A stretch of 64,000 nucleotides of DNA from Acorus gramineus (lineage: Eukaryota; Streptophyta; Magnoliopsida; Acorales; Acoraceae), in the NCBI GenBank assembly GCA_030737835.1, contig CM060854.1, positions 13,666,607 through 13,730,606 on the forward strand, written 5' to 3'. The position numbers were made by a program, and so were the translations under genes. Below the pieces are notes generated by a model. That model searched no databases. It was not told the DNA's origin and saw only the letters and a list, made by a program, of their open reading frames with translations. Of this stretch, positions 33,801 through 46,854 are shown piece by piece. The first letter of the stretch is position 1; every line of letters starts with the position of its first letter.

Positions 33801-36800
33801 AATGGGGAAGATGTTTCGAGAGAATCCGAGAATCGGAAGGAACAAGTGGCGACGATGGTGGTCCGAGCGGCTCCTTACCTCCTCCGTTAATTACCTCTCG
33901 GAAGACCACTATGAAGAGCTCTGTCTCGAACCCGGAAAGATGAAGTGGAAGGTGAAGGAGACTGACATTTTAGAAGGTTTACACCACAACTTGGTGTCCC
34001 ATCTTCCTTGTCTGAGTAAATTTTAGACACGTTTGTTGTTTAATCAGAGAACAAGGAGAAGAGGGTAATCGGTGAAGCAGAGAAGGAACACATCTAAAAA
34101 AAAAAACCAAGGTTTGTTGTTTTCCCCCACGATTTTATTGTTTAATCTGCTTAATCTAATACTTTCGATTTGATTACGAGTTTCCTATAATTTTATTTTG
34201 TCCAGATGTGGTTTCTGTTTTCTAGGATTTGGTGAACGTGATTTGTTGGCTGTGTTTACATGGATAAGAATAGATGATTCTTCTTGTGTGGGTTTTGTAG
34301 GTTAGAAAGGATTTGATGAATGATGTTAAAGATCAGATTTTGATATGTTGGTGATTTTTTTTTTTTGGTGATCCCAAATGGTTTGTCATGTGCAGTTGTT
34401 TCGACCGAGGGAAGTGTTACATAGTGTTTATGGTGGCCGATAGGGAAGGTGGTAGTTAGAAAAGTTGGACCCCTCTGAAGAAAGGACTAATGGATGCATT
34501 TCCTTCCCCTTATGGCAAGGTAGACCTTGGGATCAACCCACGTTAAATATATTTCTTTCCGCTGTTTATACGTTGTTTCATATTGATTTTTGTTGTTGTT
34601 CTTATGATCGTTTTGGGAATCCGTGATGCAGGTTTTAGAACACACCTCTTGCAAGTGGGAAAGGAAATAAAAGGAGATTAACCAGTCATCACAAAACTGA
34701 AAGTATCAACGCATTTTTATGGGTAATGATCACTACCATTTATATGATTCCTTTTTTATGTTTCTGCAATGATGCATTACACAAATGGATAAACACTTTT
34801 GATTTATTTGATCAATTCTCCTTTTTTTTTGTGAAATAATAATAGATCTTAAAAACAAAGTGAACTTTATATTTATGGTCCATCACTTTTAAAAATTTCA
34901 GGGAGTTGCTATTGGACTCTCAATGAGAAAGCAGACAAAGGTGAGATTACCTGTTCTATGAACAGTTTTACAGAAATTGCTTGATTTCATGGTTTCTTAT
35001 AGTTTTTAATTAATCTACTTTATTTCTCAATGTTCGTGCATTCTCCTATAGTGTAATAATTTTAACATGGAAATGTATTATGGGTCCGTTTGGAAACACC
35101 GATTGAAAAATAGCTTTTGGAATAAAGTTGTTTTTTAAGATGATTTTAGACCTTGACTTTTTTAAGATTTTTTTTTTAATTTAGGAATCAATATTTGAAA
35201 AGAGTTTAATGTTTGGCAGAGAAAGTTGTTTTTCAATTCAAAAAATCGATTCTGACAAAAAAGCGTTGTTTCTTAGCTTTTTAAAACACAGATTTGAGAG
35301 AAAAATTAAAAGGAATCCAACTTCCGATTCTGCAAAAAGCTGTCCCGTTTGGATGCACGATTTTAGCTTTTCAGCTTTTTAAAAAGCAAAAGCGCGTCCA
35401 AACGCGCAACCAAACGGGGCCTAAATGTGACTCGAAATGGTTTGCATCCTCTACACATCTTTGATTGAAGTGTGCCTTGGTCCTTTTTGAGGTTCTTATA
35501 TTAGTCTCCTCTTAATAGAGAAGTAAACTTTTTCAAAAAAATAAGGACCGTAAATTTAATTAAATTCTTTGAAAATTTTATTTTGTAAATAAGTCATTGG
35601 TCATCCATGTGTATACTACGAGTTCTTCATCTAGCATTGCAATGGTTTTAACTGAAAGTAATCATTTTTTTGTTTACTTACTATTGATATCATATGCATT
35701 TAGAGAGTTTTCTTCTTCCTTTTTAATGCAAGGCATATAACGATCTGTGTGTACGTGTCAGCTGCTTAAACAACTGTGTTAAATTTTCGTTAGTCCAACT
35801 TACCAAGGTCTCATCCTTGCAGAGAGGATATAATTTAGACAAATTATTATGACTGTTTACAATTTCGTAGATTTGAAAACAAGTCCGTAAGTTTAAAGAT
35901 ATGTATATTATTTGTAGTGTTCTATAGTTCTGTAGTACTATGGTATATAGCATTCATCTTTTTAATGTGTTTTTTTTTCTTTCTTTCTTCAGTAGAATTC
36001 GCAGATAAGATTAATGGTAGTATGGGGCCCTTGAGCCTTAAAATAAGATAGTGGTGACTGTGAGGCCTATTGTATGATCATCAAATAGATAAATTATGAG
36101 ATTTGGGATTTGTTATTCAAAAATTAACAAGTCCTATTACCATAATTCTGTTTTTGTGGGGTTTATTTGTTAGGTTGGTAATGTATTTTGTCTTCGCCAT
36201 ATCCCCATGTCTTATTGGATGTATGGTGATTTTTTTTTATGTATTTAGTTGTCACGTCAGAATCTAACTTCTCTAACTTCTCTGCAAATTTTTGTGTTCC
36301 TGAAAAGATACACCTTTCATTCATTTGAATTGTTTTTCAGTATATATTCAGTCATGTTTAGTGTTACTTGTTTGGGTGCTACCTGGCGTTAAACTGTATA
36401 AATTACTACCATTTTATCGGTTCTTGTTATCTTTCACTTTTCTATATTCATTTAATTGCCAAGTTATGCCTGCCTTTTCTTTGTTTTAAGATTGGTGGAC
36501 TCCAAATGAGTTGGACATCCATGGTTTAAAACTTTGATTTGATATGTACTCTTGATGAGTAGCTATGATCTTAGATTTAATATTTTTTATTAGTACTCTT
36601 TTAATTTGTGAATTGTGATGTAAATTTTTAATGGAGATTGCTGTTGCCTTTAAGTTTGGGTAGAGGTATTGGAAATGGTTGCAAGGGAGCATGAAAGAAT
36701 ATTGCTTCGACTTTATTGCGAAGTTGTATAAAATTGTAGTTCCATTTTACAGGAAAAACTGAAATTATGTCTGTTCTTTCCATAGTTCGTGTTGTTTATT

Positions 36801-37310
36801 GCCATCAAGGCTGATTTAGCCTTTACTTTCAATAGTTTCAGAGAACTCTTAAAGGCAGGAAGGAATATTTGAAGAAAGATTGGAAAAGAAGCTCGGAGAG
36901 TTGAGGAGTGTTTAAACCGATGTATTTGTTTATGGTGCATTTGAATCTTGCAAGCTCCATTGTTGATGCATTGATTCTTTTATAGATTAATGGTGGAAAT
37001 TTACCTGTAAAATGGTAGTAAATTTCATGGGGATTTTGATATTTTCTATTTTCCTTGAATCAAAGAATTTTGTAACAGTTCTAAATGCAGTGTTGGCTTG
37101 TTTATACATGTTTATTTCTCAATAACATATTTTTTACTATAAAGATTTTGTTTTTGATTTATTTTGTTTTGCTGGTCAGCTGCAGGTGAAACATATCAAG
37201 AGACTGATTCAGACTTCTTGAATTCTAAAAGTCATCATGCAAGAGATGATGGATCCTCAGCTTCAACAGTTGGAGATTCTGTTTTGAAAATTATACGAGC
37301 TTATTTTTAA
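33801..37310 (+). other. Possible host gene, exon-like segments, unidentified
   Basis: Several plus-strand stretches look like exons. 33,801-about 33,949: an open frame from an ATG with NKWRRWWSERLLTSS, ending before 'gtgaag'. About 34,462-34,521: a 60-base open segment (TPLKKGLMDAFPSPYGK) between AG and 'gtagac'. About 34,902-34,940: GVAIGLSMRKQTK between 'tttcag' and 'gtgaga'. 37,180-37,310: a final open stretch, TYQETDSDFLNSKSHH onward, ending in TAA. Introns would be long and AT-rich. I recognise no domain, and I cannot show that these belong to one transcript. It may be an unfamiliar host gene or a decayed one. A MITE sits inside at 35,082-35,421. Confidence 0.3.
35082..35421. mobile_element. 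MITE, 340 bp, GGNCCGTTTGG termini
   Basis: Left end 'gggtccgtttggaaacac'; the reverse complement of the right end reads 'ggccccgtttggttgcg'. Subterminal 'aaaagcttttt' runs are inverted. 'GG(G/C)CCGTTTGG' ends are common in plant hAT-type MITEs. No coding capacity. Confidence 0.65.
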
Positions 37311-37602
37311 ATACCTTTCTTTTTAAGACATGGAGCATTTATATTTCGTTATTCATTACTTACCTGTGATTAATAATTAACACGCGCTTCAGCGCGTGCA
37401 TTTTAACTATAGTCTTGAATAAATATCAATCATAAGTTTCCACTAGGAAAAATAAAGAAACATAAATAAAAAACAAAACGCATGATTTTTTTTTCTTCGT
37501 GAACACTTTGTTTGAGTAATTCAAGGATAAATAAGTTGTAGATTAGATTAGATACATACAATGATTTAATTTTTTTTAATTTTTCTCTAACCATTTATAT
37601 AT
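37311..37602. other. AT-rich spacer with a GC hairpin
   Basis: A strong short hairpin, 'cacgcgc-ttca-gcgcgtg', sits at about 37,381-37,398 in otherwise AT-rich DNA. Nothing else is recognised before the MULE at 37,603. Confidence 0.4.
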
Positions 37603-38619
37603 ATTAGGGGTCCCTGACCTTATATCCATAATAACAATAAGTCCTTGTAATGTTTTAAGTTTTTTTAGTCCTTCAGTTAGTGGTGGTATTTTGTTTAGGT
37701 CCTTTCATCTTTTTTCCATCTAATCTATTGTTTTTATGTCTCTTTTACTCTCAACATAACCTTTTTCTTTGCTTTCTTCTTCTTCCCCAATATGTCTCTT
37801 TCTCTTTCAAAACTCAACATAAGATAAGAATGTGAGACCACCTCCACTGACCCCTCCACCGTGCCTCTCGCACCTCCCATTGTGTCCCCCAACCTCCCCC
37901 GACAGCCTCCCACCCCCTCCCGCGATCCCATCCGCACCTTCCACCCCCTCCCGTGACCCCCACCCTCTCCCGTGACTCCGACCTCCGATCTTGACAACGG
38001 ATCTTGCCCCGGACCCGGATCGATTGATTCTCACTTCCGGAATCACCAATGTATGTTTTTATTGATTGTTCAAAGCAATAATTTATTTATTTTTATAGTT
38101 TTTAGTGTTATAGTGTTGATTTTATGCATCTTAGATGTTTGTATAAATGTTTCTAATTTGGAGAGTTTTCAGAAATATGAAAGTGTAAGGGTGTACACAG
38201 TGTGCTTATCAGTGTACACATATAGTACATGACATAGTATGCGATGATTTTCAGTTTTTTGTAATCGTGCATGTTTTGGAATTATGAAATTTTTAAAGTT
38301 TCTCTTTATATAGTTGTATATATTTTTGAACTAAAAGATTATCAAAGTGTGAATATTAATAGTATGCACAGTGAACCTAATAATGTACATTGAGTACATT
38401 GTGTGTTTTCTATGTTAACTAGACAATGAGTATGCATGTTACAATATGATAAAAACATGAAAGATGTTCTTTGTAACAATGTATACAATAACAGTGGATT
38501 ATTGTCAGTTTATGTGTGAAAAGTGGTTAAATGTACATGCATGTTATAATATATTGAAAACATGAAATTCATGTTAGTTGTCTTTTAATATTTGCAGATT
38601 AATTTATCATTGTTGAATA

Positions 38620-39661
38620 ATGGAACCAATTATGGCAGCTTGTACATATATCGATGATGCCGAGGTAGTTAGCATATGTAGAACAACAACTTATGCTTAC
38701 ATTGTCAATGAATTAGTGGAAAAATGGGGGTTCGATGTGGCCAAAGTTATTCTGAAGTATGAAATTTCAGGGAAAACAATGATTAAGCCCACTATTGAGA
38801 ATGATAAGGCCATAGAGAAAATGTACGACATCCATAAGATGTGTGGGACTATAGTTGTTGAGATCTATGTTACCCTCAATGATGGACAAATTTGTGATAG
38901 AGATGAAGGAATAAGGTAAAGATATGTTATACTCCTTTATAGTCCATTTTATAGGAATTTTATTAGTGTACACATATTACAAATAATGTACATAGATAGA
39001 TATAAAAGTGTTTTATATATTATTATACCTAATGAATGCCATCAACGAAATGAATTGTAGGATTTCCAATATAGTCCAAATGAACATGATAAATACGACA
39101 CCTACATCTTGTAGCATGGTTACCCAAAGGGTAGCCATTTGGGGGAGTACGTCAAATGGGATGCTCACAAGTTTTTGGGATAAGTGCATTCATTCAATTA
39201 ATCAACAGTTTCAAGATGTCAAAGATTTTTTAATTAAGTTAACCAATTATGCCATAAGATATTTATTTGATTTTGAGTACGTGAATAATGATAAAGGGTG
39301 ACCGTTAAACGTAAGATTTCTTCATGTGATGGTGGGTACATTGCTCGAGAGTGGGGTTGGGTCCTGATTTTCAAATCAAGACGATGATTATTGTTCACTG
39401 TATTTTCTATCGGATCCTTTTCGTCAAGCATATGCAGGTGCAATCCCACCTGTGGTGGGCGTTCAGAGACTGACTGAGGAGGAGGAAGGAAACATATTGA
39501 TCAAACCTCCGTTCACAAAGATCAGGCCAAGGAGGAAGAAGAAAAAGAGAATAGAGTCACATGAAGATCCAGATGCAATAACTCACAATCGATGTTCGAG
39601 GTGTAAGAGATTTGGACACAACAGGAAGACATATAGGAATTCAGTGGCCGTTGAAGAATGA
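38620..39661 (+). pseudogene. mudrA-type transposase remnant
   Basis: Three recognisable pieces. 38,620-38,919 encodes a PB1-like N-terminal region of plant MULE transposases (100 codons from an ATG, with KVILKYEISGKTMIKP and IVVEIYVTL). About 39,190-39,300 encodes FQDVKDFLIKLTNYAIRYLF and YVNNDKG, matching the MuDR DNA-binding domain (F..v..F...l..YAI...f.f...knDk). 39,452-39,661 encodes the C-terminal tail with RPRRKKKKRIES followed by a CX2CX4HX4C-type knuckle, in which the last ligand appears changed (RCSRCKRFGHNRKTYRN). The central DDE catalytic domain and SWIM finger are missing between the second and third pieces. Clearly non-functional. Confidence 0.7.
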
Positions 39662-39764
39662 TGTATCTTTCACAATCAAATATTTGAGAACTTAATGATG
39701 TATAACATGAATGATGTATGCATATATGTTTGAATCTATACGTTTGTTTATTCCTTGTAGCGCA

Positions 39765-40110
39765 TTATCAGTGTACATGTTTGAACCTGTAATATCTATT
39801 AATATTTATAAACAATGTACACAATGTAACAGACAGAATCTGTAACATCTATACCAGTGTAAATATTCTGCATAACATTGTACACAATGTAACAGACGTA
39901 TTCTGTAACATTTATAACAGTAACAGACAGAACCTGTAAAATCTATAACAGTGTACATATGCTGCATAACAGTGTACACAATGTCAACTACCAAACCTGT
40001 AACATCCACAACATGGTACACATACTGCATAGAAGTGTACATATTATAACATAGAAAACCTGTAGCATCCACAACAGTGTGCACATATTGAATAACAGTG
40101 TATATAACAT
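39765..40110. repeat. TGTACA-rich minisatellite in MULE 3
   Basis: About five imperfect units of roughly 60-70 bp, each with 'agtgtaca', 'acaatgtaacagac' and 'cctgtaacatctata' or variants. TGTACA is palindromic and also recurs upstream in the element (about 38,190-38,400). Confidence 0.65.
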
Positions 40111-42029
40111 GCAATTAAAATATTTTTTGATAAAAACTGTTCAAAATATATTGTTCAAAATATATAAAACATCAGCACCATATTAAACTTCACCACCACT
40201 GATGTAAACAGTGCAACACATTACACCACCACCAAATTATATTACAAACACATTTGCTTTTTATATGTTTCACTGTCTTCTTGTATTTTCTTTATCCGAT
40301 TCTCACTCTTTTTAGTTTTTCGAATGACTTTGATTGCATACTCCCCTCAGAACCTTGGAATGTCTTTTTGTTCAAAATCCATGTTCGTTCCTTTTATGAG
40401 GTGCTCGCCGTATTTCAACCTGACAATGTGAAAAGAAATTGTTAGAAACAGTGGTGGATAGTCCCTCATACTACATAATTAGAATAATGATTTACCAATG
40501 TACATATAAAGCATAACATTGTATCAAAGAAGCATAAAAATGTACAAGAAGAGAATAACGGTGTACAAGAAGAAAAAAAATTAGATAAACATAACATACA
40601 TAGTGGTTTATACTAATTAAATTTAGTATGAGCTGCTACGTATGCTTTAGGTTAATTAAAGAACTGGGATTCCCAGGATTCCCATATCGTTTTAGGTTAA
40701 TTAAATTTAGACTTATATTTTACAATTTATTTAATTATCTTCAACTTTCCTTAATTTGTATGGTTTATCACTGAAGTCTTGGTTTCTCTTTTGGGGAAGG
40801 GAATTCAAAATGTGTAAATGTGTGTTGTAATGTGTCCACTTTAGGATTTTTTTTTAAAAAAAGCATGGTGTATTATGATATGAAACAGACATTTGTTTAG
40901 ATAGGATTTTAGATTCACATATGAAAGAACAATAAAACTTTTGAACATTTATGAACAGTACAACAACGCAATCAATCAAGACAAAATCTATTCCCCAAAT
41001 TGTCTACAACATATGTACTGAACATATTTCGAAGATATTTCGACTGAGCTTGAAAAATTGACCTCTTTATAAGAATGATGATGAATAAACCAGGTTTTAC
41101 TGATCAAATAAAACTACTTATTTTGAATCTTTTCAGATACACCTTCCATGATGTTTGCATTATATTTTCAAAATAGAGGAATCAAATGCCCATTTAAGGA
41201 TTAATTTTGCGAAGATCATTATCAAATAACCCAAATGTTTACACAGTATCCATAACCAAATCCACCATAAGTTTTTTAATAATAAATAAACCTCATAAAA
41301 ATATCAAAACTACAACACCAACTCTGTAAAAGGAATCCCAAGTGAATAATATATAAAATAATAATATAATAGTGAATCATATATTGAAAAATGTTAGGCA
41401 CAGATTAGTTTAACTGGTTTCCTTAAATCAGATCTTGAATCCCTTTTAGAACAATGAGAAGATCATCCCATAATCCAACACTCACTTCCAAAAAAAACAA
41501 AATCAAATTTCAACACAAAAAACAGATCTCACATCTACAAAAATAAACCTCATAAAAATAAACATCCACAAAAATATTGTCCATGAGCAGAGGAGGTGGC
41601 AGCCTTACCGCAGAGGAGAAGGTGCGTCGCCTTGGGAGGGACTAGTAGTGGCCTTCATCGTGAACAGGTGAGAAGCAATCGAGGAGGAGAAGCAGTCGAC
41701 GAGGAGAAGCGGCGGAGAAGTGGTTGACGAGGAGTAGCAGCGTCAATGGAGAAGCGATCGAGAAGAAGAAGCGACAGTCGACGAGGAGAAGAAGCGACGG
41801 TCGACAAGGAGGAGTGGCTAGAGTTTTTTTGGGGGAGAGAAGGGTAGAGACAAGGGTCTCTGGGTCGATTTAATTGGGAGGGCAGAATAGGTATTGTTAA
41901 CGGACGTTTGAGGAGCTGTTAGTCAGAGAGACCTAAAGATAATAGGTTTTGGGACTAGGGACTTATGATTAAGGTAAAACATTACAGGAACTTATTGTTA
42001 TTATGGATATAGAGTCAGGGACCCCTAAT

Positions 42030-44340
42030 TAATTTCCCCATTAATCAAATAATATGATTTTAAATTACATTATTCTTATTTAAAATTTGATCTCAAAATC
42101 TGAAATTAATGAAATATATAAATACAAAATATGAATAATTTGATAATAAAAAATATGATAAGAAAAGCTTCACATAAATTAATTGAGATACATTTTATTA
42201 AAATATTTTAATTTTGAGTTATTTAAATTTCAATATAGTGATAAGATTTACTTAATTCTGATTTTAAAATACTAAATATGTATTTATGATTTACATAGAT
42301 CTAATTTAAAATTTATATATATATACACACACACATATACATATACATACATGTGTGTGTCATGGGATTCTTTTTATAACAAAATTAAATTTTGATTTTT
42401 AGGTGATATTATTAATTATTAGTTAAGGTATGAAGGGTTTTTGTTTATAATCATTAATATTATTTGTATATATTTTGATTGCACAAAAATGTATAAAATA
42501 AAATTTATTTTATTTATAACGAATTTGAAATTTAAATTTAAATTAAAACTGTCTAATTTATATTTTCTATTTATAATTTCACTTTTCATCAATATTGAAA
42601 TTTGATAAAGAATCAACTTTTGTTACCATTCCAAAAAATAAGAAATCTCAAGAAAATTTAGAGGATTAGAACTAAAAGAAACTAAACCAAAGACGTATCC
42701 CTACAAAATGGGATTATTTTTAGAGAAAATTAAAATTTTACTCGTTTAAATATGAAGGTTTTTTTTTTTACAGTTTTATTGTTTTACACGAAATAAAAGT
42801 ATCAAAATGAAACGTATTTTATTTATCATGAATTTTTAATTTAAAGTAAAAAATAAAAGCTAATTATTATACATTTTTACTAGTTACAATGCACGTGCTA
42901 AAACACGTGGTATAACATTTTTAATTACATATAAATAAACAATTAAATAATAATAATTATATAAAAATTAAATATTCATTAAATAAAAAAATATATAAAC
43001 TTGTGTATGAGCGTATATATATACAATGCTAAAAAAATGTGCTATTGTAATACAAAAATAACATGTATATATATCTGAAATATCAATCACAGGTTTTCTT
43101 ATAAAAAAAAATTATATAAAAATTAAATATTCATTAAATAAAAATATATATGAACTTGTGTCTGTGTGTATATATATACAATGCTAAAAAGAATGTGCTA
43201 CTGTAATATAAAAATAACATGTATATATTTCTGAAATATCAATCACAAGTTTTCTTACAAAAATAAAAATAAAAACAGTGGACATATTAATGGTTCAACA
43301 ACTAATAAATAAAAAATCATCAATATTTTTAATATAATATAAAAAATAAAAAGTGGTCAAATTTGCACTTATTTTACTCTCACAAAAAAATCATTAAAAA
43401 TAAATGTACGGTCTTGAAAAAAAAACCACATAAGCAATCAAATCTTCTAATAAGTCTTAAACAACCCTAAAAAATCTCTGTCTGTAGTATAGACCAAATG
43501 TATATCCCAAAGAAAAAACAATAATTTATTTTGCCTCAACTTAGCATTTCATGAAAATATGTCAATAAATTTTTCATCACATCATTCATAAATAAAAGTT
43601 ATGTTTAATATTAATTTTATTCCTACCTACACAGAAATAATAAATTTTATTCTTCAATATTATATACAAATTAATTAAATGTTATACAAAGATTCTCATA
43701 ACATTATTTTGTGGTTGAAATTTATTTTCTAGATAATTGTTTTTAAATGATTATTTAAATAAAAAAACCTTGAGAACATCAACTCTACTTTTGACTAAAA
43801 TAATTAATTAGGTTATAAAAATAAAATCAAAATATTAAAAAGAACAATTTACTCTCCATGTGTGTCGAACTCTGTGTATGCATTAATCAATTCTCCTGAG
43901 AACATTCAATTAAAAAAATGATTAGAGCTTTTTTTATTGTTAAGCAACCCCAACAAAAATATTATTAAAGATATTCAAAACAAAACACATTCATCATTCT
44001 TATAAAAGTCATTTTAAAACAAATACAAAACCTAATTTTTTTAATCTAATAATTATTAAAACATAAGCAAACATAAATCATATAACATAAAATAAAAAAA
44101 TAAATTCTTTTCTAAATAGACAAAAACCCAAAAAAAAAAAAAACACGGAATGAATTGTAGAAGAGGCATGTCATTTATAGATTTTTAGATGGATTTTGTC
44201 CTAAAATCAAGGGAGTGTGGGTTAGAGTATATATCCTAAACTAAAAAAACTAATCACTGTATTTATCAAATATTTAAAGTTAAATTTAAAAACAATAAAA
44301 CTGATTTTTTGTTTTTATATATTTATTTTAATACATTTTT
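42030..44340. other. Very AT-rich non-coding DNA
   Basis: No gene seen. It contains a TA/CA microsatellite (42,317-42,360), a 155-bp duplication (42,949-43,262) and a CACGTG-bearing stretch 'caatgcacgtgctaaaaca' near 42,887. Otherwise it is featureless. Confidence 0.5.
42949..43262. repeat. 155-bp tandem duplication
   Basis: Two copies of a unit containing 'ataaaaattaaatattcatt' (42,961 and 43,116), 'acaatgctaaaaa' and 'tgaaatatcaatcaca'. They are over 90% identical by eye. Confidence 0.8.
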
Positions 44341-45540
44341 TATCAATCAAGGAATTTAAATTTTAAAATAAAAACTGATTTTATATCTAGTATTTATTTA
44401 ATATTAAATCATCTATAAGTTTTTTTTAATTTAATAATTATCACGTTTTTTTTGTTTTTAAATTTCCATAAATTAGGGATGAGTGAATTATCAAACAAAA
44501 AATAAGGATAAGATTTTAAAAAAATACATAAATCGTTTATAAATAAGAATACCAACAAAATAGGGATTAAAAAATAAAAATAAAAGAAGATAAAGATAAA
44601 TGAAAATGAATAACAAAAAAAGGATGATCTCTTTCATTTAATAGATAAGTATTAGATATTAGTAATTAATTAATTATTTAAGGGATAAAAAGGGAAATGA
44701 AAAATATTGGGTCACAATTCTTTTAAAAAGTAAGTAATAGATTTTATCAATCAAGGAATTTAAATTTTAAAACAAAAACTGATTTTATATCTAGTATTTA
44801 TTTAATATTAAATCATCTATAAGTTTTTTAATTTAATAATTATCACGTTTTGTTTTGTTTTTAAATTCCCATAAATTAGGGATCAATGAATTATCAAACA
44901 CAAAATAAGGATAGGATTTTTAAAAAATACATAAATCGTTTATAAATAAGAATACCAACAAAATAGGGATTAAAAAAAATAACAATAAAAGAAGATAAAG
45001 ATAAATGAAAATGAATAACAAAAAAGGTGGATCTCTTTCATTTTAAAAATAAGTATTAGATATTAATAATTAATTAATTATTTAAAGGATAAAAAGAGAA
45101 ATGAAAAATATTGGGTCACATAATTCTTTTAATAGATTTTATCAATCAAGGAATTTAAATTTTAAAATAAAAACTGATTTTATATCTAGTATTTATTTAA
45201 TATTAAATCATCTATAAGTTTTTTTTAATTTAATAATTATCACCTTTTTTGTTTTTAAATTCCCATAAATTAGGGATGAATGAATTATCAAACACAAAAT
45301 ACTGATAAGATTTTTTAAAAATACATAAATCGTTTATAAATAAGAATACCAACAAAATAGGGGATTAAAAAAATAAAAATAAAAGATGATAAAGATAAAT
45401 GAAAATGAATAACAAAAAAGGTGGATCTCTTTCATTTAATAGATAAGTATTTAATATTAGTTATAAATTAATTATTTAAAGGATAAAATGGAAAATGAAA
45501 ATATTGGGTCACATAATTCTTTTAATAAGTAAGTAATAGA
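44341..45540. repeat. Tandem triplication, unit about 400 bp
   Basis: Three head-to-tail copies start 'tatcaatcaaggaattt' at 44,341, 44,745 and 45,140 (spacing 404 and 395). Each runs through 'cccataaattagggat', 'aatcgtttataaataagaa' and 'attgggtcaca'. The copies look over 90% identical. There is no open frame. Confidence 0.88.
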
Positions 45541-46355
45541 TATATAAAATTTTTTTAATAAAAATTATTTTTGATAACATTATTATATCGTGAGAATTCA
45601 AAAATAAGATTGTCTAGATTAGAATACAAATGGATTAATGTTAATCAAATTATATTTTATATAATAAAATTACTATAGGTGTGAATTCGAAACTACTTCA
45701 TTTAATCATATATCATTATTCTAGCATGATTTAGTTCAACGTTATAATAAAAAACAACTAAAGAAATTAACAATATAAAATGATATAGCACATGAATTTA
45801 ACATCCTATTAGAAATTCAACCTTATAACAATAAACTAATAATAAACAAATCCATGTAGTTCAATGATACCTAGTTAAAATCTTTTAAAAATCAAGAACA
45901 TGAAACTTAATAAAACTAAACCGGAAAAAAAAAAAAGAACAACAAAACCTAATGTAATTCTAGAAAAACCCATCAAGAAAGAAAATAGAAAGATTAGCAT
46001 TACCAATTAATGAAAACAATAGCAATAGAAAATTAAAAAAATAAATTAAGAACATGACATTAAAAATAAGATTTGATAGATGTAATTACGAAAAAAAAAA
46101 ATCCAAATAAAGAAAACTTAATCTTGTATATTACCTAATTAAAAAAAAACCTTGTGCGAGGAGATGAAACCTAGGGAGAGGAGACAAAATAACTATTTAT
46201 AGTGTATTTGGTATAGAGTACTTGATATAAAATTTCAAATGAAGATATAACCATATAAAAGATATGGGAATATTTTTTGGGTGAAGATAATTTTTCAAAT
46301 CTACGTGTAATATGACATAGATATGTATTTTTTATTAATTTTGAATTTTTAAATG
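45541..46355. other. AT-rich non-coding DNA
   Basis: No gene, repeat or RNA is recognised in this stretch. Confidence 0.5.
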
Positions 46356-46356
46356 G

Positions 46357-46744
46357 AGAAATTAATGAGAGATCCCTATGATCACCCGTGAATTATTGTT
46401 AGGTCCCTAGAATTTTTTATATTTTTTTAAAGTCCCTAAAGCAATGAAAAACTATCTTTGGATCCTTGGAACAAATATCGTTATCCATCAAAATTATTGA
46501 AAATGCCCCTTGCCGCTTGTTAATATTTTGCAAAGGTTAACAGAGTATTTGGAAGTGTTAATAGTGTACTCAAATTATTTAACAATGTACTGAGGAGTGT
46601 TAACAGTGTACTAAAAAAATTGACATCCGGTACCAGGGATCTAAATATAAATTTTCACCTCTTCAAAGATTAAAAAAACTTAAAAAAAACCCAAGGACTT
46701 AAAAATAATTCATGGGTGACAAGAGAGACCTCTAATTAATTTCT
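46357..46744. mobile_element. MITE, 388 bp, ends resemble those of MULE 3
   Basis: Left end 'gaaattaatgagagatccc' then 'tcacccgtgaatta'; the reverse complement of the right end reads 'gaaattaattagaggtctc' then 'tcacccatgaatta'. The right boundary of MULE 3 reads 'gaaattaattaggggtccc' inward, so the termini look related. The interior has repeated 'ttaacagtgtact' and no coding capacity. Confidence 0.65.
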
Positions 46745-46854
46745 TTTCTTGAAATTTAAATAATATAAATATGAATAATTAAACAATTGCTTAAAGATAA
46801 AAATGAAAATGAAAAAGCTGGATCATTTTTCTTTTAATAAATAGATAATAGATA

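Larger units (their letters stand above)
37603..42029 (+). mobile_element. MULE 3, MuDR-type, 4.4 kb, defective
   Basis: Left terminus 'attaggggtccctgacc'; the reverse complement of the right terminus reads 'aattaggggtccctgac', followed on both sides by 'ccataataacaataagt' and 'taatgtttta'. It contains pieces of a mudrA-type transposase (38,620-39,661) and a minisatellite (39,765-40,110). A second CG-richer patch with repeated 'gaggagaagc' lies at about 41,590-41,820. The catalytic part of the transposase is absent, so the copy cannot move itself. No clean 9-bp duplication is seen. Confidence 0.72.

Noticed and set aside
39806-40114. Tyr/Val-rich minus-strand frame over the TGTACA minisatellite
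   Set aside because: A repeat translation with no known domain.
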